Assembly (NCBI GenBank): GCA_900551885.1
Contig: URXS01000108.1
Span: 1 to 6,550 of the forward strand
Direction: 5' to 3'
Length of the DNA: 6,550 nucleotides
Origin: an uncultured Oscillibacter sp.
GTDB lineage: Bacteria; Bacillota; Clostridia; Oscillospirales; Oscillospiraceae
Shown: piece by piece, positions 1 through 5,346 of the stretch
Numbering within the stretch: the stretch's first letter is position 1
Layout: every line of letters starts with the position of its first letter
Notes under the pieces: model-generated
Database searches by the model: none
Told to the model about the DNA's origin: nothing
Seen by the model: the letters and a program-made list of their open reading frames with translations, nothing else
Position numbers and translations under genes: made by a program

Positions 1-416
1 ACGGCTACCAGAACCAGAAAGCCGGGGAACGCCAGCTCTCCGCCCCGGCAAAGCAGGGCCAGTGCCCCGGCGGAGGCAGTCATCAGCAGCGCCTTGGGAG
101 CAAACTGCCGCCGGGCAGTGGCGGCGGGAACACACAGGACGCCGATGCCCAAAATCAGCCCCAGGTTTGCCACCACAGAACCCACGGCGTTGCCCACCGC
201 CAGATCCCGGGCCCCCTGCAGCACACCGGTCAGGGACACCATCAGCTCTGGCAGCGTGGTGGCCAGGGACACCACGGTGGCACCGATGAGAAATCGGGGC
301 ACACCGGAGGTCTCCGCAATCCACACGGCTCCGTCCAGGAACCAGTCCCCGCCCTTGACGATCAGCACCAGTCCCACCAGAAACAGCCCCACGGATACCC
401 ATACGCTTGTCAACAC
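1..416 (-). CDS. Calcium/sodium antiporter (CaCA family), N-terminal 138 residues, cut by window edge
   Basis: An integral membrane cation antiporter of the Ca2+/cation exchanger superfamily, expected to exchange Ca2+ for Na+ (or K+/H+) across the cytoplasmic membrane. The visible part begins with a hydrophobic helix (about residues 4-20). The first alpha repeat follows: GATVVSLATTLPELMVS at 45-61, containing the ion-binding PEL glutamate E57, then GNAVGSVVANLGLILG at 75-90. Two further hydrophobic stretches follow (about 84-98 and 109-123). The second half, with the alpha-2 repeat, lies outside the window. I chose the GTG at 416 because GGGAGGGGA (433-425) lies 8 nt upstream; GTG 422 is too close to it and TTG 413 is the alternative. 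The gene follows the phosphatase-acetyltransferase fusion by 46 nt with no U-tailed terminator between, so co-transcription from the promoter near 1607 is likely. The family is certain; the transported ion is not. Confidence 0.9.
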   Translation of the reverse strand, partial: MLTSVWVSVGLFLVGLVLIVKGGDWFLDGAVWIAETSGVPRFLIGATVVSLATTLPELMVSLTGVLQGARDLAVGNAVGSVVANLGLILGIGVLCVPAATARRQFAPKALLMTASAGALALLCRGGELAFPGFLVLVA

Positions 417-426
417 CGGCACACTC

Positions 427-446
427 CCCTCCCGGCGCCGGGAGGG
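427..446. repeat. Perfect 20-bp palindrome covering the antiporter ribosome binding site
   Basis: Positions 427-446 read CCCTCCCGGC followed by its exact reverse complement, GCCGGGAGGG. In the minus-strand transcript it can fold into an 8-bp GC stem with a 4-nt GCGC loop. That would bury most of the GGGAGGGGA Shine-Dalgarno sequence of the antiporter start at 416. There is no U-tract on either side, so it does not look like a Rho-independent terminator. A protein-binding site is the alternative reading. Confidence 0.7.
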
Positions 447-462
447 CCCGGCTGCCTGTCTG

Positions 463-1551
463 TTACACGGTATGCGCCGTGTCTCCCAGGAATTCCGGGT
501 CGTAGCCGATGTTCTTTTCCAAAATATTCTCTCCGTCCTTTACCGGCGTAAAGCCTCGCCGGACAAAAAGGGGCAGGTCCGCCGGACCGGCGGTCCGCAG
601 ATGGTCCCGGCCCAGGTGGCGGTAGTACATCACCGCCTGGCCCAGAAGCTGGGTGCCATAGCCCCTGCGGCGGCTGGCCTCCTCAATCCAGAACAGGTCC
701 GCCCAGCCCTTGCCGCACTCCACCTCCCGGTCCGGATCGAACCGCACCAGGCCCACCGGCCGGCCGTTTAACAGATAACCCACCAAGGCCGGCTGGTCCG
801 CCCGGCCCGGGGCCGTACCGGATTCCGCCAGGGCCCGATCCAGCAGCTCCCTCTGCTGCGGCAGCCGCAGGGGCTCAAAATACAGCCCCGGCTCCAGGGC
901 GTTGGCGTGGCGGCTGATGGGCTCTCCATGGGTGTAGGCCGGGTCCAGCAGGTGGCTGTTGTCATCCCGGTAGACGACCTCCAGCTTCTCTCCGTCCCCC
1001 CGCAGCAGGGACACAGCGGTGTTGTCACCGTGAGGCGTTTTTCCCAATTCCTCTATAGGAATTCCCTGGAGCGTGGCCAGCAGAATGCGAATGGCACAGC
1101 CGTGGGAGAATACAGCCACAGTGCGTCCGTCGTTTTCCGCCGCGATTTTTTTGACGGCGGCCAGGACCCGGTCCCGGACCTGGGCCGGCGTCTCGGCCCC
1201 TTCCGCGTGCCACAGATGCAGTTGATGGGTGAAATACTCCAGTTGCTTCGGCTCCTCCCGGGCGATCTCGCCCCAGGTCTTCTGTTCCCAAACGCCTACA
1301 CAGATCTCCCGCAGTCCCGGACACCGGTGAAGCGGCAACTGTTTGGGCCGGTAGATGGCGCTGGCCGTAGCACAGGTGCGGTAGAGATCGCTGGAATAAA
1401 CGGCGTCGATATGTACGTTCTCAAAGCGCCGGGCCAGGGCGGCCACTTGCCGCCAGCCCCGGTCGGTGAGGATGCTGTTGGCCTGTCCTTGGGCGATCCG
1501 GTAGAGATTGCCCTCCGCCTCGGCGTGACGAATGATATAAATGCTGGTCAT
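463..1551 (-). CDS. Bifunctional histidine phosphatase (phosphoglycerate-mutase-like) / GNAT acetyltransferase fusion
   Basis: A 362-residue cytosolic fusion protein. The N-terminal half (about 1-205) is a histidine phosphatase superfamily domain. It carries RHAEAEGN at 8-15 with the phospho-acceptor H9 and R8, SSDLYRT at 53-59 with R58, the LREI acid E82, and SHGCAIR at 149-155 with the second catalytic H150, so the active site is complete. The C-terminal part (about 220-345) is a GNAT domain: GYLLNGRPVGLVRF at 258-271 is the beta strand pair and RRRGYG at 294-299 is the acetyl-CoA pyrophosphate loop. It ends with FVRRGF at 329-334, the usual last strand. The start ATG at 1551 has GGAGG (1560-1556) 4 nt upstream, slightly close. 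A strong promoter lies at 1607-1635. Similar fusions occur, as I recall, in gut Clostridia. The substrates of both domains are unknown. Confidence 0.88.
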   Translation of the reverse strand: MTSIYIIRHAEAEGNLYRIAQGQANSILTDRGWRQVAALARRFENVHIDAVYSSDLYRTCATASAIYRPKQLPLHRCPGLREICVGVWEQKTWGEIAREEPKQLEYFTHQLHLWHAEGAETPAQVRDRVLAAVKKIAAENDGRTVAVFSHGCAIRILLATLQGIPIEELGKTPHGDNTAVSLLRGDGEKLEVVYRDDNSHLLDPAYTHGEPISRHANALEPGLYFEPLRLPQQRELLDRALAESGTAPGRADQPALVGYLLNGRPVGLVRFDPDREVECGKGWADLFWIEEASRRRGYGTQLLGQAVMYYRHLGRDHLRTAGPADLPLFVRRGFTPVKDGENILEKNIGYDPEFLGDTAHTV

Positions 1552-1585
1552 GGTCCCTCCATCGGGGCGCTTCCGCGTCCCTGCT

Positions 1586-1614
1586 TTGATTCTGTTATTC
1601 TGTTGTATTATACG
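1586..1614 (+). promoter_or_regulatory. Possible divergent promoter for the glycine-zipper small gene
   Basis: On the plus strand TTGATT (1586-1591) and TATACG (1609-1614) are spaced 17 bp apart, each matching the sigma-A consensus at 4 of 6 positions. The -10 shares bases with the opposing -10 because 1605-1613 reads GTATTATAC, which is nearly self-complementary. It is the best candidate upstream of the gene at 1704, but it is weak. Confidence 0.35.
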
Positions 1615-1635
1615 TCAGGTGACGGAATTTGGCAA
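1607..1635 (-). promoter_or_regulatory. Sigma-A promoter for the phosphatase-GNAT / antiporter operon
   Basis: On the minus strand TTGCCA (1635-1630) and a perfect TATAAT (1612-1607) are separated by 17 bp. Transcription should begin near 1600, giving a leader of about 50 nt before the ATG at 1551. Confidence 0.75.
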
Positions 1636-1703
1636 ACACGCCGGCGGTTTTTTTCACGGAAGCCGGTCATACTAGCGGTGTGCCGAAAGGGAGTGACTGA
1701 AGG

Positions 1704-1883
1704 ATGAAATTATGTGCCGGATTTTGGGTCGGCATGGGCGCCGGGATGATGGCCGGCGCCGCTCTGGGAATGATGGTGCCCAGCGGCAGAGATTCCATGA
1801 AAACGCAGGTGGGTAAGAGTATCCACAAGCTGGGTGTCGCCGTGGACAACGCCGTGGACAACATCGTCTCCGAGATGCGCTGA
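1704..1883 (+). CDS. Small glycine-zipper membrane-associated protein, 59 aa, function unknown
   Basis: A 59-residue protein starting MKLCAGFWVGMG. Glycines fall at 6, 10, 14, 18 and 22, an unbroken GxxxG series on one face of a single hydrophobic helix (about 3-25). This pattern favours helix packing or oligomerisation in the membrane. After P26 comes a basic, amphipathic C-terminal segment (32-59) holding a duplicated AVDN tetrapeptide (46-53). The layout recalls the short YtxH-like or glycine-zipper proteins of Bacillota, but I do not recognise a named family. The ATG at 1704 has AGGGAG at 1688-1693 about 10 nt upstream. The gene stands alone, diverges from the phosphatase-GNAT gene, and ends just before a strong terminator. 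Coding status rests on the start, the ribosome site, the ordered composition and the fitting terminator; it is too short for codon statistics. Confidence 0.8.
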   Translation: MKLCAGFWVGMGAGMMAGAALGMMVPSGRDSMKTQVGKSIHKLGVAVDNAVDNIVSEMR

Positions 1884-1891
1884 CCGGCGCG

Positions 1892-1923
1892 GGGCGAAGG
1901 GCAGAGGTCCTTCGCCCTTTTTT
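1892..1923 (+). terminator. Rho-independent terminator of the glycine-zipper gene
   Basis: A 9-bp perfect stem, GGGCGAAGG (1892-1900) with CCTTCGCCC (1909-1917), has an 8-nt loop and is followed by six T (1918-1923). It starts 8 nt after the stop codon. Confidence 0.9.
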
Positions 1924-1944
1924 CAAGAAAATCTCACTTTGGGG

Positions 1945-1972
1945 TTGACTTTACCAAAACCTCTGCTATAAT
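1945..1972 (+). promoter_or_regulatory. Promoter of tRNA-Ser (extended -10)
   Basis: TTGACT (1945-1950) and TATAAT (1967-1972) lie 16 bp apart. TGC directly before the -10 makes it an extended TGnTATAAT. Transcription should begin near 1979, leaving a 5' leader of about 50 nt to be removed by RNase P. Confidence 0.85.
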
Positions 1973-2029
1973 AATAACGCTGTCGTTTTACGGCACACAA
2001 CTGCACAGTGAGTTTGTACTGGACCACAT

Positions 2030-2121
2030 GGAGAAGTCGCCTAGTTGGTCGAGGGCGCATGATTGGAAATCATGTAGGCCCCTAAAGGGTCTCGAGGGTT
2101 CGAATCCCTCCTTCTCCGCCA
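2030..2121 (+). tRNA. tRNA-Ser, anticodon GGA, CCA encoded
   Basis: A class II tRNA of 92 nt including CCA. The acceptor stem is GGAGAAG (2030-2036) with CTTCTCC (2111-2117), discriminator G2118, and an encoded CCA at 2119-2121. The anticodon stem CATGA/TCATG (2058-2062, 2070-2074) encloses the loop TTGGAAA, with anticodon GGA at 2065-2067, reading UCC and UCU. A long variable arm (2075-2093) is typical of serine tRNAs. The T arm is GAGGG-TTCGAAT-CCCTC (2094-2110). It has its own promoter and terminator, so it is a single-gene transcription unit. Confidence 0.97.
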
Positions 2122-2122
2122 C

Positions 2123-2160
2123 ATCGGAGCAAGCGTTGAAAAGCTTGCTCCGATTTTTTA
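2123..2160 (+). terminator. Rho-independent terminator of tRNA-Ser
   Basis: A 12-bp perfect stem, ATCGGAGCAAGC (2123-2134) with GCTTGCTCCGAT (2143-2154), has an 8-nt loop. A T-rich tail of six T (2154-2159) follows, with more T after it. The stem begins one base after the CCA end. Confidence 0.93.
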
Positions 2161-2230
2161 TTTTTATGTATTAAAACCCGGAACGCGCTTGAGCTGCCGC
2201 TTCTCCTCCCCTGCATGGGAGCGCCGTTTC

Positions 2231-2278
2231 AGGCCCTGATCCGGGCCTCCCGCAGAGCTCCATCCTGTTTTTCAGGAT
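2231..2278. repeat. Two short hairpins beside the operon terminator
   Basis: AGGCCC (2231-2236) pairs with GGGCCT (2243-2248) across 6 nt. ATCCTG (2262-2267) pairs with CAGGAT (2273-2278) across five T. Neither has a clear role. With the terminator at 2277-2317 they fill the convergent gap 2161-2391, in which I see no gene. Confidence 0.5.
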
Positions 2279-2317
2279 AAAAGAACCCCCGAAACCTGTG
2301 CGGTTTCGGGGGTTCTT
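2277..2317 (-). terminator. Rho-independent terminator of the SDR / hydroxyacyl-CoA dehydrogenase operon
   Basis: A 16-bp perfect stem: 2281-2296 pairs with 2302-2317 around a 5-nt loop. Read on the minus strand it ends in TTCTTTTATCC, giving a short U tail. It lies about 75 bp beyond the stop codon at 2392 and faces the tRNA terminator. Confidence 0.85.
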
Positions 2318-2391
2318 CCATTCTCTGACGTACTTCAGCTTTTATCCGGGCCCGTTCTCCAACGGCAAGTGCCCTCGCGCAACTCTGGCTC

Positions 2392-3324
2392 TCAGCCGGG
2401 CATGGTCCACTCCCGGACCCCGGCGAAGTAGGGGCTCTGCTTGCGGCGGCGGAAGTCGTCGCCGTCCTTCTGAGACCAGTCATACAGACCCTGGCCGGCC
2501 GCCTGGCCGGTCTTGCCGGAGGCCAGGCCATCCACCACGGTCTTTTGCAGCTCCCGGGTGCCGCACAGGTCCGGGTACACGTTCTGGGCGATGGTGCTCT
2601 CCAGCTCAAAGCCCACGGCGTCAAAATACTCCAGCAGGCCGATGGAGGCGTACCGCATGCCCACAGCGTACTTCACCGCCCGGTCGATGTCCGCCGCGGT
2701 GGTGACGCCCTGCTCAATCAGGTAGATGGACTCCCGGAACAGGGCCTGGGCAAAGCGGTTGACCAGCAGGCCCGGCACGCTGCGGTTGAGCACCACCACC
2801 TGCCGGTGGAGCTGCTCCAGCAATGCCAGGGTCCGGTCGATGGCCGTCTGCTCCGTCCGCTTATGGCGGACCACCTCCACCAGCGGCAGCATGTGGACCG
2901 GCTGGAAGGGATGGGCGATCAGCAGCCGCTCCGGGCAGGGGGACAGCTCCGCCAGAATCTCCGCGTCCATGGAGGAGGAGCAGGATGCCACAATGGCGTC
3001 GCCGGCGGCATACTTGGCAGTGGCCTCGTACACGGCTTTCTTCTCCGGGGCCCCCTCGGTGACGGCCTCAAAGATAAAGGTGTGGTCCGCCAGGGCGGCG
3101 GGGTCGTTGGTGACGGTCAGCAGGGCCATGGCCGCCTCCTTGTTGGCGGCGGTGGCCAGGCCCTCGGCAATCAGGTCGTCCCAGTTCTGGGCGATGGCCT
3201 TCCGGCACCGCTCCAGTCCCCGTTCCGAGTGGCCGATCACCGTGCAGGGCAGGCCGTGACCGATGACCAGCGTGGCCTGACAGGAACCAATGGTACCGGA
3301 ACCGTAAACTGCGATCTTCTCCAT
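2392..3324 (-). CDS. 3-hydroxyacyl-CoA dehydrogenase family protein (NAD-dependent 3-hydroxy acid dehydrogenase)
   Basis: A 310-residue cytosolic NAD-dependent enzyme oxidising L-3-hydroxyacyl compounds to 3-keto products. An N-terminal Rossmann fold begins at once with GSGTIG (8-13). FEAVTE (85-90) and SSSM (116-119, Ser of the active site) follow. The catalytic dyad H138/E150 sits in HPFQPVHMLPLVEVV, with the same 12-residue spacing as in known family members. The C-terminal helical domain (about 180-285) starts PGLLVNRFAQAL, where N189 is the usual conserved Asn. The family's Asn in HxxNP is Gln141 here. The HP...PLVEVV form resembles members acting on free acids (L-gulonate or L-carnitine dehydrogenases) as much as the CoA-dependent ones, so the substrate is open. 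AGGAGG (3337-3332) lies 7 nt before the ATG and overlaps the upstream gene's stop codon, so translation is likely coupled to the SDR gene. Confidence 0.88.
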   Translation of the reverse strand: MEKIAVYGSGTIGSCQATLVIGHGLPCTVIGHSERGLERCRKAIAQNWDDLIAEGLATAANKEAAMALLTVTNDPAALADHTFIFEAVTEGAPEKKAVYEATAKYAAGDAIVASCSSSMDAEILAELSPCPERLLIAHPFQPVHMLPLVEVVRHKRTEQTAIDRTLALLEQLHRQVVVLNRSVPGLLVNRFAQALFRESIYLIEQGVTTAADIDRAVKYAVGMRYASIGLLEYFDAVGFELESTIAQNVYPDLCGTRELQKTVVDGLASGKTGQAAGQGLYDWSQKDGDDFRRRKQSPYFAGVREWTMPG

Positions 3325-3336
3325 GGAAATTCCTCC

Positions 3337-4107
3337 TTACATCATGGCCCAGCCGTGGGTCAGCCGCAGGGACTGCCCGGTCAGGGCGCCTTGGTCCTTG
3401 GCCAGGAAGGCCAGGGTATTGGCCACGTCCTCCACGGTGGTGAACACGCCGTCCACCGTGTCCCGCAGCATAATGTTCTTCACCACTTCCTCCTCGGTGA
3501 TGCCCAGGGAGGCGGCCTGCTCGGGGATCTGCTTTTCCACCAGCGGGGTCTTGATGAAGCTGGGGCAGATGGTGTAGGTATAGATGCCGTAGTCGGCACC
3601 CTCCCGGGCGATGGCCTTGGCCAGGCCCGCCACACCGTGCTTGGCGAAGTTATAGGGCTCTTTCAGCTTGGAGCCCACGAAGGACTGGACGGAGCCGGTG
3701 AACACAATCCGTCCGCCCCTGCCGGAGGCCTTCATCCGACGGAAGGCCGCCCGGGACACCAGGAAGGCGCCGTCGGCGTGAATGGCCATCATCTTCTTCC
3801 AGTCGGCGAAGGGATACTCGTCAAAGGGATGGACGATCTGGATGCCGGCGTTGGACATGACCAGGTCGCAGGAGCCGTAGGTCTCCACCATCTTGTCGAA
3901 GCCGGCCTCCACCTCCTCCTCGCTGGATACGTCCATATGGACGGCGATGGCACTGAGGCCTTTGGCAGTCAGATTTGCCACCAGTTCCTGGGCGGCGGGC
4001 ATATTCACATCGGCCACCACCACGCCGTAGCCCTCCCGGGCCATTCTCTCGGCGCAGGCCTTGCCGATGCCGGAGGCGGCGCCGGTGATCAGTGCAGATT
4101 TCATCAT
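3337..4107 (-). CDS. SDR family oxidoreductase, 3-hydroxybutyrate dehydrogenase-like
   Basis: A 256-residue classical short-chain dehydrogenase, cytosolic and NAD(P)-dependent. It shows TGAASGIG (8-15) for the cofactor pyrophosphate, acidic D33 in VVADVN and D59 in MDV, both expected in NAD-preferring enzymes, and SNAG (85-88). The catalytic residues are S139, Y152 and K156 (YNFAK). The tail TPLVEKQIPEQAASLGITEEEVVKN.. (187 onward), HG at 251-252 and ALTGQS at 241-246 match what I remember of D-3-hydroxybutyrate dehydrogenases. The helix-4 tetrad Asn is His110 (AIHADGAF); I recall IH.DGAF in part of this branch, so it may not mean loss of activity. AGGAGG (4121-4116) lies 8 nt before the first of two adjacent ATGs. 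It is the first gene of a two-gene operon with 12 nt between the stop and the next start. Confidence 0.88.
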   Translation of the reverse strand: MMKSALITGAASGIGKACAERMAREGYGVVVADVNMPAAQELVANLTAKGLSAIAVHMDVSSEEEVEAGFDKMVETYGSCDLVMSNAGIQIVHPFDEYPFADWKKMMAIHADGAFLVSRAAFRRMKASGRGGRIVFTGSVQSFVGSKLKEPYNFAKHGVAGLAKAIAREGADYGIYTYTICPSFIKTPLVEKQIPEQAASLGITEEEVVKNIMLRDTVDGVFTTVEDVANTLAFLAKDQGALTGQSLRLTHGWAMM

Positions 4108-4370
4108 CGCAGGTTCCTCCTTATTTCAATTGTTCCATGGGCCCGAAGGGCATTGCGTCGGTGTTGCAACGCTTTGCGGATAAACGGGGAGCGTACGTTT
4201 TCGGGGGTGCTCTCTACGTCTATCTTAGTTTGCATATCTATTAATTTCAATCATGATATCTGGAGAAAAATATTAGCTGCTTTTTCATATAATGTGCAAT
4301 CAAATTAATAATATATAGAAATAATTATTATTAAAATTAATAAGCCTTTTAAAAAACTGCCCCAGACGCA
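4108..4370. other. AT-rich regulatory intergenic region before the SDR operon
   Basis: No gene is visible in these 263 bp. The half next to the LysR gene (about 4215-4350) is strikingly AT-rich against GC-rich neighbours. It holds two exact direct repeats AAATTAATAA (4302-4311 and 4334-4343, 32 bp apart), a 10-bp palindrome AATAATTATT (4320-4329), and the arms ATATC/GATAT (4234-4238, 4255-4259) around the promoter -35. The half next to the SDR gene is GC-rich leader with a small hairpin GCCC-GAA-GGGC (4141-4151) and the palindrome GTTGCAAC (4163-4170). It probably contains the regulator's binding sites (inference). Confidence 0.55.
4222..4250 (-). promoter_or_regulatory. Probable promoter of the SDR / hydroxyacyl-CoA dehydrogenase operon
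   Basis: On the minus strand TTGAAA (4250-4245) and TAAGAT (4227-4222) are spaced 17 bp apart, giving a leader of about 108 nt. A rival lies further upstream: TTGCAC (4298-4293) and TAATAT (4274-4269), 18 bp apart. The imperfect -10 fits a promoter that needs an activator. Confidence 0.5.
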
Positions 4371-4391
4371 TCACAGATCATCAGGGGGCAG
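4351..4391 (-). terminator. Possible terminator of the LysR-family gene
   Basis: On the minus strand CTGCCCC (4391-4385) pairs with GGGGCAG (4363-4357) and six T follow at once (4356-4351). The stem is GC-rich but only 7 bp, with a 21-nt loop. It overlaps the last codons and stop of the gene, so it is less certain than the other terminators. Confidence 0.5.
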
Positions 4392-5264
4392 GTGTTCCAG
4401 GACAAAATCCAAAAACAGCCGGCAGGCATTGGGCATGTACCGGTCCTTGTTCCAGGCCAGGGCGATGTCCCAGTATTTCATGCTGTCGGTCAGCGGGACG
4501 CACACCACGTTGGGGTCCGGGTGCTTGTCCAGCACAGGCTTGGGCAGGATGGACACGGCATGGTTCTTGGCCACCAGCTCCACCATGAAGTCCCACTGGC
4601 TGCTGAGCAGGGCGATTTTGGGACGGAAGCCGGCGCTGTGGCAGGCGGACATGATCTGCCGGTGCAGAATGAAATCCTGGTTGAAAATCGCGAAGGCGTC
4701 CTCCCGTAGTTGGGAAACCGTCAGGGTCCTCTCCCCTGCCAGAGGATGACTCTTATGGAGCAGGACCACGTTGCGCTGGGTGGTGAAATGGCAGTTGCTG
4801 AAGGTTGACAGCCGCTCGGTCTTGAGGGTGACGGCCAAATCCACCTGGCCGCTGGCAATCCGTTCGTCGATCTTGTTGGCGCCGTCCTCGATCATGGTGA
4901 TCTGAATTCTGGGATACTCCTGATTGAACTTGGGAATCAAGTCTCCGAAAAAGCAGGCGCCGAACAGCGGCGACAATCCCAGAGTAAACGTGCCAGAGCG
5001 GCTGTTCCGGCTGGTTTTCACGTTTTCCAAGGTCTGCTGGTAGGCATCCAGCAGATGCCGGGAACTCTCCAGAAGGGCCTGCCCTTCATCCGTCAGCTCC
5101 TGGCGCTTGTTGAAGGAGTAAAACAGCTTCACGCCCAACTCCTCCTCCAGCTTCTTCACCGCCAGAGACAAGGTGGGCTGAGACAGGGACAACATCTCCG
5201 CCGCCTTGGAAAAGCTGCCGTTCTGTGCCACGGCCACAAAATAATTGATCTGCCGGATATCCAT
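4371..5264 (-). CDS. LysR family transcriptional regulator
   Basis: A 297-residue DNA-binding regulator of usual family length. The N-terminal winged helix-turn-helix (about 1-60) reads MDIRQINYFVAVAQNGSFSK, then AAEMLSLSQPTLSLAVKKLE at 21-40 with the recognition helix at about 29-40. A linker helix follows (about 61-88), then a two-lobed effector-binding domain (about 91-297) beginning GTFTLGLSPL. The open frame continues upstream without a stop, but the ATG at 5264 is right: GGAGG (5276-5272) lies 7 nt before it and the family's conserved N terminus begins there. It has its own consensus promoter. It lies upstream of the SDR operon in the same direction, rather than divergent as is usual for this family, and probably controls that operon and itself (inference). 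The effector is unknown; a 3-hydroxy or 3-keto acid would fit the context. Confidence 0.93.
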   Translation of the reverse strand: MDIRQINYFVAVAQNGSFSKAAEMLSLSQPTLSLAVKKLEEELGVKLFYSFNKRQELTDEGQALLESSRHLLDAYQQTLENVKTSRNSRSGTFTLGLSPLFGACFFGDLIPKFNQEYPRIQITMIEDGANKIDERIASGQVDLAVTLKTERLSTFSNCHFTTQRNVVLLHKSHPLAGERTLTVSQLREDAFAIFNQDFILHRQIMSACHSAGFRPKIALLSSQWDFMVELVAKNHAVSILPKPVLDKHPDPNVVCVPLTDSMKYWDIALAWNKDRYMPNACRLFLDFVLEHLPPDDL

Positions 5265-5297
5265 ACAGTCCCCTCCATCGGCCATTGAGGCCGGCTC

Positions 5298-5340
5298 TCC
5301 CAATATATTTATTGGTTTTCTCTCTATATATCCCAATATA
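5298..5340. repeat. Direct repeats and inverted repeat in the LysR gene leader, candidate operators
   Basis: TCCCAATATA occurs exactly twice, at 5298-5307 and 5331-5340, 33 bp or about three helical turns apart. The first copy is also part of the inverted repeat CCAATA/TATTGG (5300-5305, 5310-5315; 4-nt spacer). All lie between the promoter and the start codon, which suits autoregulation. Confidence 0.5.
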
Positions 5341-5346
5341 ATTTTA

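Noticed and set aside
94..771. Plus-strand open frame at the left end
   Set aside because: It is antisense to the antiporter and to the GNAT domain; the composition is typical of a GC-rich shadow.
907..1707. Plus-strand open frame opposite the phosphatase-GNAT gene
   Set aside because: The minus-strand frame has two complete catalytic domains; this one has no motif and runs over the divergent promoters.
2030..2160. tRNA 3' end as an integration site of a mobile element
   Set aside because: There is no integrase nearby and no repeat of the tRNA 3' end elsewhere in the window.
2229..2624. Minus-strand open frame of 131 codons reading through the terminator
   Set aside because: It overlaps the dehydrogenase in another frame and crosses a 16-bp terminator stem; there is no ribosome site or motif.
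4108..4220. Possible riboswitch or T-box in the leader of the SDR operon
   Set aside because: Only small hairpins are present; there is no T-box sequence, no known riboswitch core and no terminator/antiterminator pair.
2545..4308. Long plus-strand open frame of 587 codons
   Set aside because: It is antisense to the two dehydrogenase genes, is rich in Gly/His/Gln from GC-rich reverse reading, has no recognisable domain, and runs through the regulatory region.
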